Source: Salana multivorans (GTDB taxonomy: Bacteria; Actinomycetota; Actinomycetes; Actinomycetales; Beutenbergiaceae). Taken from it: a DNA stretch of 64,000 nt. The stretch covers positions 868,001-932,000 of the forward strand of contig NZ_RKHQ01000002.1 of assembly GCF_003751805.1 (NCBI RefSeq), written 5' to 3'. This document shows positions 18,993 to 29,649 of the stretch, one piece after another. The position numbers and the translations under genes are program-made. Under the pieces are notes generated by a model. That model ran no database searches, had not been told where the DNA came from, and was given only the letters and a program-made list of their open reading frames with translations. Every line of letters starts with the position of its first letter. Positions within the stretch are counted from its first letter, which is position 1.

Positions 18993-20104
18993 CCGATCGG
19001 CTCCGATGCGATCCACTGCGCGTAGAAGATCGCCAGACCGATCGCGGCGAACACCGCGGCGATGAGCCAGAACCGGATGACGATCGTGATCTCCTGCCAC
19101 CCCGCGAGCTCGAAGTGGTGGTGCAGCGGCGCCATCCGGAACACGCGTTTGCCGCCCGAGATCTTGAAGAACCCGATCTGGATGACGCTCGAGGCGACGA
19201 TGACGACGAACATGCCGCCGATGATGACGGCGAGCAGCTCGGTCCGGGTGAGGATCGACAGGCCGGCGAGCGCGCCACCGAGGGCGAGCGAGCCGGTGTC
19301 CCCCATGAAGATCTTCGCCGGGCTCGCGTTCCACCACAGGAAGCCGAGGCAGGCGCCGACGATGGCCGCGGTGATGATCGCGAGGTCGAGCGGGTCGCGC
19401 GTCGTGTAGCAGCGCGCGCTGCCCGCGAGGAGGTTGTGGCAGTCCTGGTTGAACTGCCACATCGTGATGAGGACGTAGGCGCCGAACGCGAAGATGCTGA
19501 CGCCCGTGCAGAGGCCGTCGAGACCGTCGGTGAGGTTGACCGCGTTCGACCAGGCCGTGATGAGGAAGTTCGCCCAGACCATGAACAGCAGCACGCCGAT
19601 CGCCGTGCCGAACAGGGCGAGGCTCAGGCCGGTGTCCCGCAGGAACGAGATGCCCATCGTGGCCGGCGTGATGCCGTCCTTGTTGGGGAACTGCAGGACG
19701 AGGAAGCTGAAGACGATGCCGACGCCGCCCTGGCCGATGATCTTCGCGATCGGTGAGAGCCCGAGCGAGCGCTGCCGGGAGATCTTCGTGAAGTCGTCGG
19801 CGAAGCCGACGAGGCCGAGGCCGACGATGAGGAAGAGCAGCAGCAGGCCGCTCACGCTCATCGGCGCGACGCCGTCGTTGCGCAGGAACGAGACCACGTT
19901 CGCCACGGCGTAGCCCAGCAGCGTCGCCACGATGATGACGACGCCGCCCATCGTGGGGGTGCCGCGCTTGACGTGGTGCGACGTCGGGCCGTCCTGCCGG
20001 ATGAACTGGCCGTACTGCTTGCGCACGAGGAAGCGGATGAACAGCGGGGTGCCGAACAGCGAGACGGCCAGCGCCACCCCACCCGAGACCATGACGGGAA
20101 TCAC
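18989..20104 (-). CDS. mraY: Phospho-MurNAc-pentapeptide transferase MraY
   Basis: The integral membrane enzyme that joins UDP-MurNAc-pentapeptide to undecaprenyl phosphate to make lipid I. It has 371 residues and about ten membrane helices. The conserved cytoplasmic motifs are present: GFADDFTKISRQRSLGLSP, AVNLTDGLDGL, FMGDTGSLALGG and the histidine motif MAPLHHHFEL. The GTG at 20104 overlaps the murF stop as GTGA. Confidence 0.97.
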   Translation of the reverse strand: MIPVMVSGGVALAVSLFGTPLFIRFLVRKQYGQFIRQDGPTSHHVKRGTPTMGGVVIIVATLLGYAVANVVSFLRNDGVAPMSVSGLLLLFLIVGLGLVGFADDFTKISRQRSLGLSPIAKIIGQGGVGIVFSFLVLQFPNKDGITPATMGISFLRDTGLSLALFGTAIGVLLFMVWANFLITAWSNAVNLTDGLDGLCTGVSIFAFGAYVLITMWQFNQDCHNLLAGSARCYTTRDPLDLAIITAAIVGACLGFLWWNASPAKIFMGDTGSLALGGALAGLSILTRTELLAVIIGGMFVVIVASSVIQIGFFKISGGKRVFRMAPLHHHFELAGWQEITIVIRFWLIAAVFAAIGLAIFYAQWIASEPIG

Positions 20105-21563
20105 TGAGGCACCTCCGGCTCGTGGCCTGTCTTGCTGGTCGGCCCGCTGGCCGCCACGATGTCGTCGGCGAGCCGGTACAGCTCCGCGCCGTTGGACGAC
20201 TTGACGAGCAGGACGTCCCCCGGCTGCCGGTTGGCCTCCCACCAGGCGAGCGCATCGTCCGGCGTCTCGACGAACGCCGCCTCCTCGCCGAACGAGCCCT
20301 CGAGGAGCGCGCCGGTGAACATGGCGCGCGCCGGGGTCCCGACGACGAGCAGGCGGTCGACGTCGAGCCGGACGGCGAGCCGGCCGACCGCGTCGTGGGC
20401 CAGGAGGGAGTCCGGGCCGAGCTCGCGCATCTCGCCGAGGATCGCGACCGTCCGCCGGCCCCGGCCGAGTGCGACGAGCGCCTTGAGGGCCGCGCGCATC
20501 GAGTCGGGGTTGGCGTTGTAGGAGTCGTCGATCAGGGTGACGCCGTCACCCAGCTCGCTGACGGCCATCCGGTGCGGGCTCGCGGCGCCGGCGGAGCTCA
20601 GGCCGGTGGCGACGTCGGCCAGGCCGAGACCGCTGGCCAGCGCGACCGCGGCCGCGGCGAGCGCGTTGGTGAGGTGGTGCTCCCCCACGAGACGCAGCGC
20701 CACGGGAGCGCGCTCGGCGCCGCTGACGAGCGTGAACGCGACGCGCGCCTGCGTCACCACGATGTCGTCGGCGCGCACGTCGGCATCCGCCGCGCGACCG
20801 AACGTGAGGATGCGCCGGCCGGGCGCGACGCCCTCGGCCATGGCGCGCACGCGCTGGTCGTCCGCGTTCAGGACGGCGGTGCCGCCCTCGGGAAGGGCCG
20901 CGAGGATGCTCGCCTTCTCCGCCGCGACGCCGTCGACGCCGCCCATCCCGGCGAGGTGGGCGTTGCCGACCACGAGGACGCACGCGACGTCCGGCGGCGC
21001 GATCCGAGTGAGGTAGTCGATGTTCCCGGGCGCGTCGGCGCCCATCTCGAGGACCAGGTCCGTCGTCGACTCGTCGCACCGCAGCACCGTGACGGGCAGG
21101 CCGACCTCGTTGTTGAACGAGCGCACCGGCGCCACGGTCGGCCCCTGCGCGGAGAACAGGTGGGCGAGCAGGTCCTTCGTCGTCGTCTTGCCGACCGAGC
21201 CGGTCACGGCGACGACGTGCGGTCGCGGCTCCCGCGCGGAGCGCGAGCGCAGCCGGGCGAGGACGCCCCGAGCCAGGTCGCCGAGGGCGGCCGTCGTGTC
21301 GGGCACGACGAGGAACGGGAGGGCCGCGTCGCCGCCGTCGCCCCCCGGCTCGTGGTCGGCGAGCACGAGCACGGCGCCCCGCTCGACCGCGCCCGCGGCG
21401 TGCGCGTGACCGTCGAGCCGCTCCCCGCGGATCGCGACGAAGAGGCTGCCCGGACCCGCCTCGCGGGAGTCGGTGACGACGGAGGTGACGACGGTGTCGG
21501 TCGAGGCCGACCCAGCGAGCCGACCCCCGACGAGCTGCGCGGCCTCGCCGGCCGTGAGCGCGA

Positions 21564-21567
<4 letters not shown>
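20101..21567 (-). CDS. murF: UDP-MurNAc-tripeptide--D-alanyl-D-alanine ligase MurF
   Basis: Adds the D-Ala-D-Ala dipeptide to complete the cytoplasmic pentapeptide precursor. It has 488 residues with the MurF order of domains: VTDSREAGPGSLFVAIRGER in the substrate domain, the P-loop VTGSVGKTTTKDLLAHL, and DDSYNANPDSMRAAL at the start of the C-terminal domain. The GTG start overlaps the murE stop as GTGA. Confidence 0.96.
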
Positions 21568-23180
<1,613 letters not shown>

Positions 23181-23204
23181 GATGGGCCAATCTACCCGGG
23201 CCGG

Positions 23205-25259
23205 CTAGCCGACCGTGGGCGGCTCCTCGCCCGGGTAGGACGGGAAGAGCGTCGCCTTCTCGCCCGTCGGCGGGATGCCGAGGGTCTGGAGCGCGAACGA
23301 CGCGACGTCGTGGAACACGGGGGCCGCGATGGTGCCGCCGAAGAAGCCGTGCTGCGGCTTGAACAGGATGACGCCGACCGCGATCCGGGGGGCGTCCGCC
23401 GGCACGACGCCGACGAACGACGCGGCCGTCGCGGTGACGCCGCCCTGCCCGTCGGCGACCTGCGCCGTCCCGGTCTTGCCGGCGACGCGGTAGCCGTCGA
23501 TCGCGGCCCGGTTGCCCGTCGCGCCGTCCTCGCTCGTCACGGACTCGAGCATGCGGATCATGTCGCTCGCGGTCTCGGGCGAGACCACCCGCACCTCCTC
23601 GCCCGAGGCGGACGGGGTGAACCGCCCGTCGTCGTCGCTGGTCCCGTCGACCAGGTGGAGCGGGGTGCGCACGCCGCCGTTCGCGAGCGTCGCGATGACG
23701 TTGGTGTTCTGCAGGAGGTTCACCTGGACGTGCTGGCCGAACATGGTGGTGAAGCGCGAGCGGCCGTCCCACTTGGTCGGGTCGAGCGCGATCCCCGCGG
23801 TCTCGCCGGCGAGCTCGACGCCCGTCGGAGCCCCCCAGCCGAAGGAGTCCATGTAGTCGACGCGGGTCTGGTCGGACATGAGCTGCCCGATCTGGATGGT
23901 GCCGGTGTTGGAGGAGTCAGCGAGGATCCCCGTGACGGTCAGCCGCTCCGTCTCGTGCTCGGTGTGGTCCTTGAACGTCTGCGAGCTGTTCGGCGGGGTG
24001 TAGGTGTAGGGAACCTCGAACTCCGACGTCGGCGTGACGAGACCCTCCTCCATCGCGGCGGCGACAGTGAGGATCTTGCCGGTCGAGCCGGGCTCGTACG
24101 GGCTCTGCAGCGAGTTGAGCCGGCCGTAGCCGCTCGGGTCGTTGGGGTCCACCATGCCGGACTCGGCCCAGGACAGGATGCGGCCCGTCCCGACCTCGAT
24201 GACGACGACGGCACCCCACTCCGACACGGTCTCGGCGACCTTGGCGTCGATGATCTCCTGGCTGCGCTGCTGCAGGTCCGAGTCGATCGTCAGGTGCACG
24301 GTGTCGCCGTTGTCGGCCGGCGTGACGGTCTGGCCGGCGCCGGGGATCATGACGCCGCCGACCCCGATCTCGCCCGTGCGCAGGCCGTCGGTGCCGCCGA
24401 GCAGGTCGTCGAACCGGTACTCGATGCCGGCGGCGCCCTCGCCGTCGCTCTTGACCCAGCCGACGAGGCTGCCGGCGGTGACGCCCGCCGGGTAGACGCG
24501 CATCTCCTCGAGGTTGCTCGTGAGCCCGTTGACGCCGAGGTCGAGGAGCTGGTTGCGGACCTCGGGCGTGACGTTGCGCGCGATGATGAGGCCGCCGTTC
24601 GACCCGGTGAGCTGGGCGCCCAGCTCGTGCGCGTCGACCCCGAGGAGCGGCGCCATGAGCTCGGCCGCGGCCGACGCACCCCGCCCGAGCACGGTCTTGC
24701 CGTCCTCCGCGTAGTAGACGAAGGCCGGGATCTGGTGCTGGTCGACCTGGATGTCGTAGGTCATGACCGAGGTGGCGAGGACCGCCCCGTCGGCGTCGAC
24801 GATGTCGCCGCGCTGCGCGTGGATCGGGTACTCGCGCATCCGGCTGCTCGACGCCGCCTCCGCGAGCCCCGGCCCCTGGACGACCTGGACCTGGACGAGC
24901 CGCACGGCGAACAGGACGAGGGCGACCAGGACGACGCCGATCATGATCCGGGTGCGGCGCGAGGAGGGGCCGACGCGCCAGGCGCGGGGAGCGCTCCCGC
25001 CGGGGCCGCCTGAGCCGCCGGACCCCGAGCCCGCCGTGACGGCCGCGGCGCGGGGCGTCGGGGCCGCCGCGCGCGGGGCGGTCCGGGGGGTGCGGGTCCT
25101 GGCCCCGGCCTGGACGCGGGGGTCGCGGGCCTCCCGGGGCTGGCGGGTCTTCGCGTCCGCCTGGGTCCGCCCGCGCGTCGCCGTCATGGACGACGATGCT
25201 GCCCGCCGGGAGTCCCGCCGGGCCGCAGACACGCCGCGCGTGCGATCAGCGGGTGCCAC
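23205..25259 (-). CDS. ftsI: Septal transpeptidase FtsI (PBP3-type)
   Basis: The class B penicillin-binding protein that cross-links septal peptidoglycan, 684 residues. A basic, low-complexity cytoplasmic tail of about 100 residues leads to one membrane helix (about 106-123), then the PBP dimerisation domain and the transpeptidase domain. The active-site motifs are complete: STGK with nucleophile S392, SSN at 449-451, and KTGT from K595. The GTG at 25259 is preferred because GAGGG lies 7 nt before it and it is only 9 bp after ftsL; an ATG at 25187 would remove 24 residues of the tail. Confidence 0.95.
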   Translation of the reverse strand: MAPADRTRGVSAARRDSRRAASSSMTATRGRTQADAKTRQPREARDPRVQAGARTRTPRTAPRAAAPTPRAAAVTAGSGSGGSGGPGGSAPRAWRVGPSSRRTRIMIGVVLVALVLFAVRLVQVQVVQGPGLAEAASSSRMREYPIHAQRGDIVDADGAVLATSVMTYDIQVDQHQIPAFVYYAEDGKTVLGRGASAAAELMAPLLGVDAHELGAQLTGSNGGLIIARNVTPEVRNQLLDLGVNGLTSNLEEMRVYPAGVTAGSLVGWVKSDGEGAAGIEYRFDDLLGGTDGLRTGEIGVGGVMIPGAGQTVTPADNGDTVHLTIDSDLQQRSQEIIDAKVAETVSEWGAVVVIEVGTGRILSWAESGMVDPNDPSGYGRLNSLQSPYEPGSTGKILTVAAAMEEGLVTPTSEFEVPYTYTPPNSSQTFKDHTEHETERLTVTGILADSSNTGTIQIGQLMSDQTRVDYMDSFGWGAPTGVELAGETAGIALDPTKWDGRSRFTTMFGQHVQVNLLQNTNVIATLANGGVRTPLHLVDGTSDDDGRFTPSASGEEVRVVSPETASDMIRMLESVTSEDGATGNRAAIDGYRVAGKTGTAQVADGQGGVTATAASFVGVVPADAPRIAVGVILFKPQHGFFGGTIAAPVFHDVASFALQTLGIPPTGEKATLFPSYPGEEPPTVG

Positions 25260-25268
25260 GCCGAGCCC

Positions 25269-25655
25269 TCAGCTGCCGCCGATGAGCGTGCCGTCGGACA
25301 GGCGGATGTAGATGACGCCGTCGCTCGGGACGAGCCCGAGCTCCTGCGCCTTCGCCATCACCTGGGCCGGGGCGCTGGCCTGGTCGACCTGCGTCGAGAG
25401 GGCCTCGAGCTGCTGCTGCGCGTTGGTCAGCTCGACGGTGCGGTTGCGGATCGCGTAGGACGTCGCGGCCATCGACGTCTGCAGCGACAGCGCGCCGAGC
25501 ATCGCGACGAGAAGGATCGCCACGAGCAGGCCGATGTACGGAACGCGGGAGGCCTCGGGACGGTGGAGCGCGACGACGCGCAGCTGTGGCCGGGCGGGTG
25601 CCGGGGCCGGACGCGGGGAGGGCCGCGGCGCGAGACGGGCGGGGGCTGCGCTCAT
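25269..25655 (-). CDS. ftsL: Divisome protein FtsL
   Basis: A 128-residue bitopic protein with a Pro/Ala/Arg-rich cytoplasmic tail, a membrane helix at about residues 42-64 and a short extracytoplasmic heptad-rich coil (VELTNAQQQLEALSTQVDQ). It forms a complex with FtsQ and FtsB that activates FtsWI. It is identified mostly by position between rsmH and ftsI and by topology, as FtsL sequences are poorly conserved. The ATG overlaps the rsmH stop as ATGA. Confidence 0.85.
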   Translation of the reverse strand: MSAAPARLAPRPSPRPAPAPARPQLRVVALHRPEASRVPYIGLLVAILLVAMLGALSLQTSMAATSYAIRNRTVELTNAQQQLEALSTQVDQASAPAQVMAKAQELGLVPSDGVIYIRLSDGTLIGGS

Positions 25656-26686
25656 GAGGTCCTCCAGGCGGCGTCGAGCATGTGGTCGGGGGTCGGTCGG
25701 GTTCGGGTGGCGGCCCGCAGGCGGACCGACGCGGCGCGCGGGTTGGTGGCCTGCTCCACGTCGTCGGCCTTCTCGGCGCCGCGGACGACGAGCTCGAGGT
25801 AGGGCCGGTGGGTCTCGGGCTCGATCGGCCACTCGCGCGGGGCGCTCGAGGTCGCGCCGCGGGCGAGGGCCCGCTTGACCAGTCGGTCCTCGAGCGAGTG
25901 GTAGCTCTCGACGACGATCCGGCCGCCGACCGCGAGCACCTCGATCGCGCGGGGCAGCGCGTCCGCGAGGATGTCGAGCTCGCCGTTGACGGCGATCCGC
26001 AGGGCCTGGAACGTGCGCTTCGCCGGGTGTCCCCCGGTCTTCTGCGACGCCCGCGGCACGCTGCGCTGGACCAGCTCGGCGAGCTGGGTCGAGGTCGCCA
26101 GCGGCGTCGTCGCGCGCTCGCGGACGATCGCGGACGCGATGCGGTGGGCGAACCGCTCCTCGCCGTACTCGCGCAGGATCCGGGCGAGCTCGCGCTCGTC
26201 GTCCTCGGCCAGCAGGTCGGCCGCGGTGGGGCCGGTGGAGGCGTCCATCCGCATGTCGAGCGGCGCGGGGCGGGAGTAGGAGAAGCCACGCTCGGCGTCG
26301 TCGAGCTGGAGCGAGCTGACGCCGAGGTCGAGCAGCACCCCCTGCACCGGGTGGCCGACGACGTCCGCCACGACCTCGTCGATCTCGTCGTACGTCGCGT
26401 GGACGGCGCGGAAGCGCTCCCCGAACCGCGCCAGTCGACGCGAGGCGAGGTCGATCGCCTGGAGGTCGCGGTCGATGCCGATGACGCTCGCGTTCGGGCA
26501 GGCCTCCAGGACCGCCTCGGAGTGGCCGCCCATGCCGAGCGTGCCGTCGACGAGGACCGAGCCGGGCTCCCGCAGCGCGGGGGCGAGAAGCTCGACGCAT
26601 CGGTCGCGCAGGACGGGGACGTGGAGATCGGCCGCGTCTCGTCGGGGGGAGGTGCCCTGCTGCGGCGATGCGTTCGGCTCGGTCAT
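25652..26686 (-). CDS. rsmH: 16S rRNA m4C1402 methyltransferase RsmH (MraW)
   Basis: Methylates N4 of cytidine 1402 in the 16S rRNA decoding centre, using SAM. It has 344 residues. The SAM motif VDGTLGMGGHSEAVLEA, the GVLLDLGVSSLQLD strand and the family-specific FAHRIASAI, KRTFQALRIAVN and YHSLEDRLVKR segments are all visible. It is the second gene of the dcw cluster, as in most bacteria, and 189 bp downstream of mraZ. Confidence 0.96.
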   Translation of the reverse strand: MTEPNASPQQGTSPRRDAADLHVPVLRDRCVELLAPALREPGSVLVDGTLGMGGHSEAVLEACPNASVIGIDRDLQAIDLASRRLARFGERFRAVHATYDEIDEVVADVVGHPVQGVLLDLGVSSLQLDDAERGFSYSRPAPLDMRMDASTGPTAADLLAEDDERELARILREYGEERFAHRIASAIVRERATTPLATSTQLAELVQRSVPRASQKTGGHPAKRTFQALRIAVNGELDILADALPRAIEVLAVGGRIVVESYHSLEDRLVKRALARGATSSAPREWPIEPETHRPYLELVVRGAEKADDVEQATNPRAASVRLRAATRTRPTPDHMLDAAWRTS

Positions 26687-26875
26687 GTCACCTCCTCGCG
26701 GCGATCGGGTCCGGGTGTGGCCGGGTGGACGGGTGGCGCGGGTGCGCCGGGCTGACTGGTGGGGCTGGTGCGGTGGATGGCGACCTGTCGGGCCAGGACT
26801 CCCCCCGAGGGCGCTTCTGGCGCCGGGGAAGTGCGTCAGAGGCGTCGGTGGGAGACCTCGCGCGACAGATACGGG

Positions 26876-27304
26876 TCAGAAGTCGGGCATCACCTCCGGC
26901 GCCGCGTCGTCGAACGCGGCGGAGGCGCCCTCGAGGTAGGCGTCCCAGGCCGTCGCGTCCCAGATCTCGACCTTGTTGCCGGTCCCGACCACGGCGAGCT
27001 CGCGCTCGAGCGAGGCCCAGGTCCGCAGGATCGGCGGGATCGTCACGCGGCCCTGCTTGTCCGGGATCTCGTCGTGCGCGCCAGAGAGCAGGACGCGGTT
27101 GAAGTCGCGCGACTGCTTCGAGGTGAGCGGGGCCGCCTTGAGCTGGGCCTGGAGCGTCGAGAACTCGGAGATCGGGAAGACGAAGAGGCACTTCTCGTGG
27201 CCGCGGGTCATGACGAGACCCGGCGCGAGCTCCTCGCGGAACTTGGCAGGAAGGATGAGCCGCCCCTTGTCGTCGAGCTTGGGCGTGAAGGTGCCGATGA
27301 GCAC
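26876..27304 (-). CDS. mraZ: MraZ transcriptional regulator
   Basis: A 142-residue protein with two copies of the SpoVT/AbrB-like fold: [20 protein letters not shown] at residues 4-23 and [16 protein letters not shown] in the second half. MraZ forms rings that bind repeated sites in its own promoter and control the dcw cluster. The start is the GTG at 27304, because GGGAGGTGAG lies 4 nt before it and the conserved domain begins at once; the frame remains open to 27355 without conserved sequence. A triple GTGGAG site lies 34-59 bp upstream. Confidence 0.95.
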   Translation of the reverse strand: MLIGTFTPKLDDKGRLILPAKFREELAPGLVMTRGHEKCLFVFPISEFSTLQAQLKAAPLTSKQSRDFNRVLLSGAHDEIPDKQGRVTIPPILRTWASLERELAVVGTGNKVEIWDATAWDAYLEGASAAFDDAAPEVMPDF

Positions 27305-27337
27305 GCGTCTCACCTCCCGCCCTGTCCCGCCTGGTTC

Positions 27338-27363
27338 CTCCACATTACTCCACAACCCTCCAC
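27338..27363 (-). promoter_or_regulatory. MraZ box: three GTGGAG repeats
   Basis: On the minus strand GTGGAG occurs at 27358-27363, 27348-27353 and 27338-27343, exactly 10 bp apart with 4-bp spacers, and the first copy is preceded by CAAA. This matches the described MraZ operator form of short direct repeats with a 10-bp period in front of mraZ, so it very probably mediates autoregulation of the dcw cluster. Confidence 0.85.
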
Positions 27364-27424
27364 TTTGACCACGCCATCAGGGCGCGACGCGCCGCAAGAG
27401 GTGCGTTGTCGCAGGTCAGATGCC

Positions 27425-27440
27425 GTGGAGGAGAGTGGAG
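27425..27440 (+). promoter_or_regulatory. Second GTGGAG pair, inverted relative to the MraZ box
   Basis: GTGGAG-gaga-GTGGAG on the plus strand, with the same 6-bp unit and 10-bp period as the mraZ operator but facing the other way, 62 bp farther upstream. It could be an extra MraZ site; it has only two units. Confidence 0.45.
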
Positions 27441-27570
27441 CGCGCGGCCCGCGACCGGGCGGAGAGGGGGCGCCGACGGCGGCTCACGGGTGCGGTTCAG
27501 GGCGCGGGCAGGCTCGCGCCGGCGCGAGGAAGCCCCGGAACGGTGCGGATCACGCGGGGACGGCCGCGGA

Positions 27571-27684
27571 CGGGGAGCGGAGTGGAGGGCGTCCGGGGAG
27601 CGGAGTGGAGGACGCTCGCGGGAGCCGAGTGGAGAACGTCCGGGGAGCCGAGTGGAGGGCGTCCGGGGAGCGACGTGGCGGGCG
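27571..27684 (+). repeat. 23-bp tandem repeat, about 4.5 copies
   Basis: Units begin CGGGGAGCGGAGTGGAGG at 27571, 27594, 27617 (24 bp, diverged), 27641 and a degenerate partial at 27664. The first four contain GTGGAG, the half-unit of the MraZ operator. The array is non-coding as far as can be judged. Confidence 0.85.
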
Positions 27685-27844
27685 CGGGCAGGCGCCGGGC
27701 TCGACGGCGCGGCTCAGCGAGGACGGGCCGGACGGGGAGGCCCTCCGGCGTCAGCCACCGGATCGCGAACGCGGGGGCAGCGCGCGGGAGGGCGAGAGAA
27801 GAGGGACGGGAGGAAGCAGACCGGCCGGCGGCGCGGGTGGTGAC

Positions 27845-28237
27845 TCAGCGCTCGCCGCGCCGGCGGTCCCACCGCTCGTCGAGACGCGACATGAAGGGCG
27901 ACGGGCCCTGGCTGCGCGGGCCGGCCGGCTTGGCGCCGCCGCTGCCGCCGGGCGGAACGCCCTCGGTGGCCTTGCCGCGCGACATCGACAGGAGGACGCC
28001 GCCGAACATGACGAGGAAGCCGATGATGCCGAGCCAGGACAGTCCCTGAGCCAGCCCGACCACGATGACGCCGAGGCCGAGGGCCGCGACGACGACACCC
28101 AGCAGCACCCGCGACGCGGCGCGGGGACCGACGGCCGGAGCCGAGCCGGTGAAGGTCTCGGCCAGCTTCGGGTCGTCGGAGCTGAGCTGCTGCTCCATCT
28201 GCGCCAGCACGCGCTGCTCGTACTCCGACAGGGGCAT
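27845..28237 (-). CDS. DUF3040 membrane protein
   Basis: A 130-residue protein that opens with MPLSEYEQRVLAQMEQQLSSDDPKLAETF, the hallmark of the actinobacterial DUF3040 family. Two adjacent membrane segments (about 42-62 and 66-85) follow, and the C-terminus is basic and Gly-rich. The function is unknown; the gene lies beside mraZ or dinB in many actinobacteria. The ATG at 28237 has GGAGGA 4 nt upstream and starts the conserved motif. Confidence 0.88.
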   Translation of the reverse strand: MPLSEYEQRVLAQMEQQLSSDDPKLAETFTGSAPAVGPRAASRVLLGVVVAALGLGVIVVGLAQGLSWLGIIGFLVMFGGVLLSMSRGKATEGVPPGGSGGAKPAGPRSQGPSPFMSRLDERWDRRRGER

Positions 28238-28266
28238 GGTGTCCTCCTCGAACGACCTCGACACTC

Positions 28267-29595
28267 CTAGGATAAGCGCCCATCGCCGTCCGCGACAGCC
28301 GCCGATCGACCGGGCACGACGGGCGGACGGACCCGGCGGTCCGACGTCGACGCCGGGGCGGCGTCCGCGGCCGGGTCGGCGGCCCGCGCGGGCAGGAGCG
28401 AGGCCGCCGTCGAGGCGCGCGAGCCGAACCGGCGGCCGACGTCGTCGAGCGCCGTCTCGATCGCCCGGTGCGCCCCGTCGTCCCCGCCGAGCAGGGGCTG
28501 GACGGGCGTCGACGCGGCGGGCGTGACGTCGTCGGCCCGCACGCCGATGAGCCGGACGCCGATCGGCGGCAGCTCGAGCGCCGCGAGCAGCCCGCGAGCC
28601 GACCGGTACAGCTCGGCCGCGACATCGGTCGGCACCTCGAGCCGGCGCGAGCGGGTCAGCGTCGTGAAGTCGGCGTGCCGGACCTTGATCGTGACGCCGC
28701 GCGCGAGCATCCCGCCGGCGCGCAGCCGCCGCGCGACGGCGTGGCTCTGCGCGAGGACGGTCCGCGCGAGCTCGTCCCGGTCGTGGACGTCGGTCGGGAA
28801 GGTGTGCTCGTGCGAGACCGACTTCTCGACGCGGGTCGGCGTCACGGGCCGGGCGTCACGGGCCCACGCCAGCTCGTGCAGGTGGTGGGCCGAGGCCGCG
28901 CCGACCTTCGCCGCGAGCGTGCGGAGCGGGATGGCGGCCAGCTCACCGACCGTGCGCACCCCGAGCTCGGCGAGCCGCTCCCCCGTCGCCTCACCGACCC
29001 CCCAGATGACGGAGACGGGCAGCGGGTGGAGGAACGCGGTCGACGCCTCGGGCGGCACGACGAGCATCCCGTCCGGCTTCGCCCGCTGGGAGGCGATCTT
29101 GGCGAGCGACATGGTCGCCGCGGCACCGACCGACGCCGGCAGTCCCAGCTCCTCCCGGATCCGGTTCCGGATCGCGGCGCCGATCGTGGCGGGCGAGCCG
29201 AGGAGCCGCCGGGCACCGGCCACGTCGAGGAACGCCTCGTCGACCGAGACCTGCTGCACCAGCGGCGTCACGTCCGCGAGGATCGCCATGACCCGGTGCG
29301 ACACGACGCGGTAGCGCTCGTGGTCCGGCGGGACCACCACGACGGACGGCAGGCGCGCCAGGGCCGAGGCCATCGGCATGCCGGAGCGGATCCCGAACGC
29401 CCGCGCCTCGTAGGTCGCCGCGAGCACGACGCCGCGCTCCCGGCCGCCGACGACCAGCGGCTGCCCGCGCAGCCCCGGGCGCTCGGCCAGCTCGACCGAG
29501 GCGAAGAAGGCGTCCATGTCGACGTGCAGGATGCTGGCGCCGGTGTCGTCGCCGGGCAGCACGCGCGCGCCCTCGACGTCCTCCGGTCGCTCCAT
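28267..29595 (-). CDS. dinB: DNA polymerase IV (DinB)
   Basis: A Y-family translesion polymerase of 442 residues. The catalytic motifs ILHVDMDAFFASVE (about residues 22-35) and SVDEAFLDV are intact, so it should be active. A little-finger domain follows (EKSVSHEHTFPTDV onward), and the C-terminal 45 residues are disordered with no obvious beta-clamp motif at the end. The ATG follows a GATACT -10 by 6 nt. An SOS-box-like site overlaps the promoter, so DNA damage should induce it. Confidence 0.93.
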   Translation of the reverse strand: MERPEDVEGARVLPGDDTGASILHVDMDAFFASVELAERPGLRGQPLVVGGRERGVVLAATYEARAFGIRSGMPMASALARLPSVVVVPPDHERYRVVSHRVMAILADVTPLVQQVSVDEAFLDVAGARRLLGSPATIGAAIRNRIREELGLPASVGAAATMSLAKIASQRAKPDGMLVVPPEASTAFLHPLPVSVIWGVGEATGERLAELGVRTVGELAAIPLRTLAAKVGAASAHHLHELAWARDARPVTPTRVEKSVSHEHTFPTDVHDRDELARTVLAQSHAVARRLRAGGMLARGVTIKVRHADFTTLTRSRRLEVPTDVAAELYRSARGLLAALELPPIGVRLIGVRADDVTPAASTPVQPLLGGDDGAHRAIETALDDVGRRFGSRASTAASLLPARAADPAADAAPASTSDRRVRPPVVPGRSAAVADGDGRLS

Positions 29596-29601
29596 CCGTC
29601 C

Positions 29602-29630
29602 AGTATCGAACACATGTACGGGTGAGGCAA
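29602..29630 (-). promoter_or_regulatory. dinB promoter
   Basis: On the minus strand TTGCCT (29625-29630) and GATACT (29602-29607) are separated by 17 bp. The -10 ends 6 nt before the dinB ATG, predicting a leaderless or near-leaderless mRNA. The SOS box lies across the spacer and -10. Confidence 0.6.
29606..29621. promoter_or_regulatory. LexA (SOS) box at dinB
   Basis: TCGAACACATGTACGG, close to the actinobacterial LexA consensus TCGAAC-N4-GTTCGA with mismatches only in the right half. It overlaps the dinB promoter. The same right-half variant (GTAC) is seen at recA and lexA. Confidence 0.65.
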
Positions 29631-29636
29631 GCGGCG

Positions 29637-29642
29637 TACGAT
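29637..29642 (+). promoter_or_regulatory. -10-like hexamer before the spermidine-synthase-like gene
   Basis: TACGAT, 7 nt upstream of the ATG at 29650. No Shine-Dalgarno sequence is present, so leaderless translation is likely. Confidence 0.4.
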
Positions 29643-29649
29643 CGCTGCC

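Larger units (their letters stand above)
27305..27844. other. Intergenic region upstream of mraZ with two repeat sets
   Basis: 540 bp without a credible gene. It holds the MraZ-type operator next to mraZ, a pair of GTGGAG units in the opposite orientation at 27425-27440, and a 23-bp tandem repeat at 27571-27684. Open frames across it (for example 27406-27843) translate to Arg/Gly-rich low-complexity sequence and are not supported as genes. Confidence 0.7.

Noticed and set aside
27364-27570. RNase P RNA or another large RNA upstream of mraZ
   Set aside because: The conserved RNase P core sequences (for example GAGGAAAGTCCGGGC) are not there; GAGGAAGCCCCGG is only a partial resemblance.
27406-27843. 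Gene in the interval upstream of mraZ
   Set aside because: The translation is an Arg/Gly/Glu-rich by-product of the 23-bp repeats, with no ribosome-binding site.
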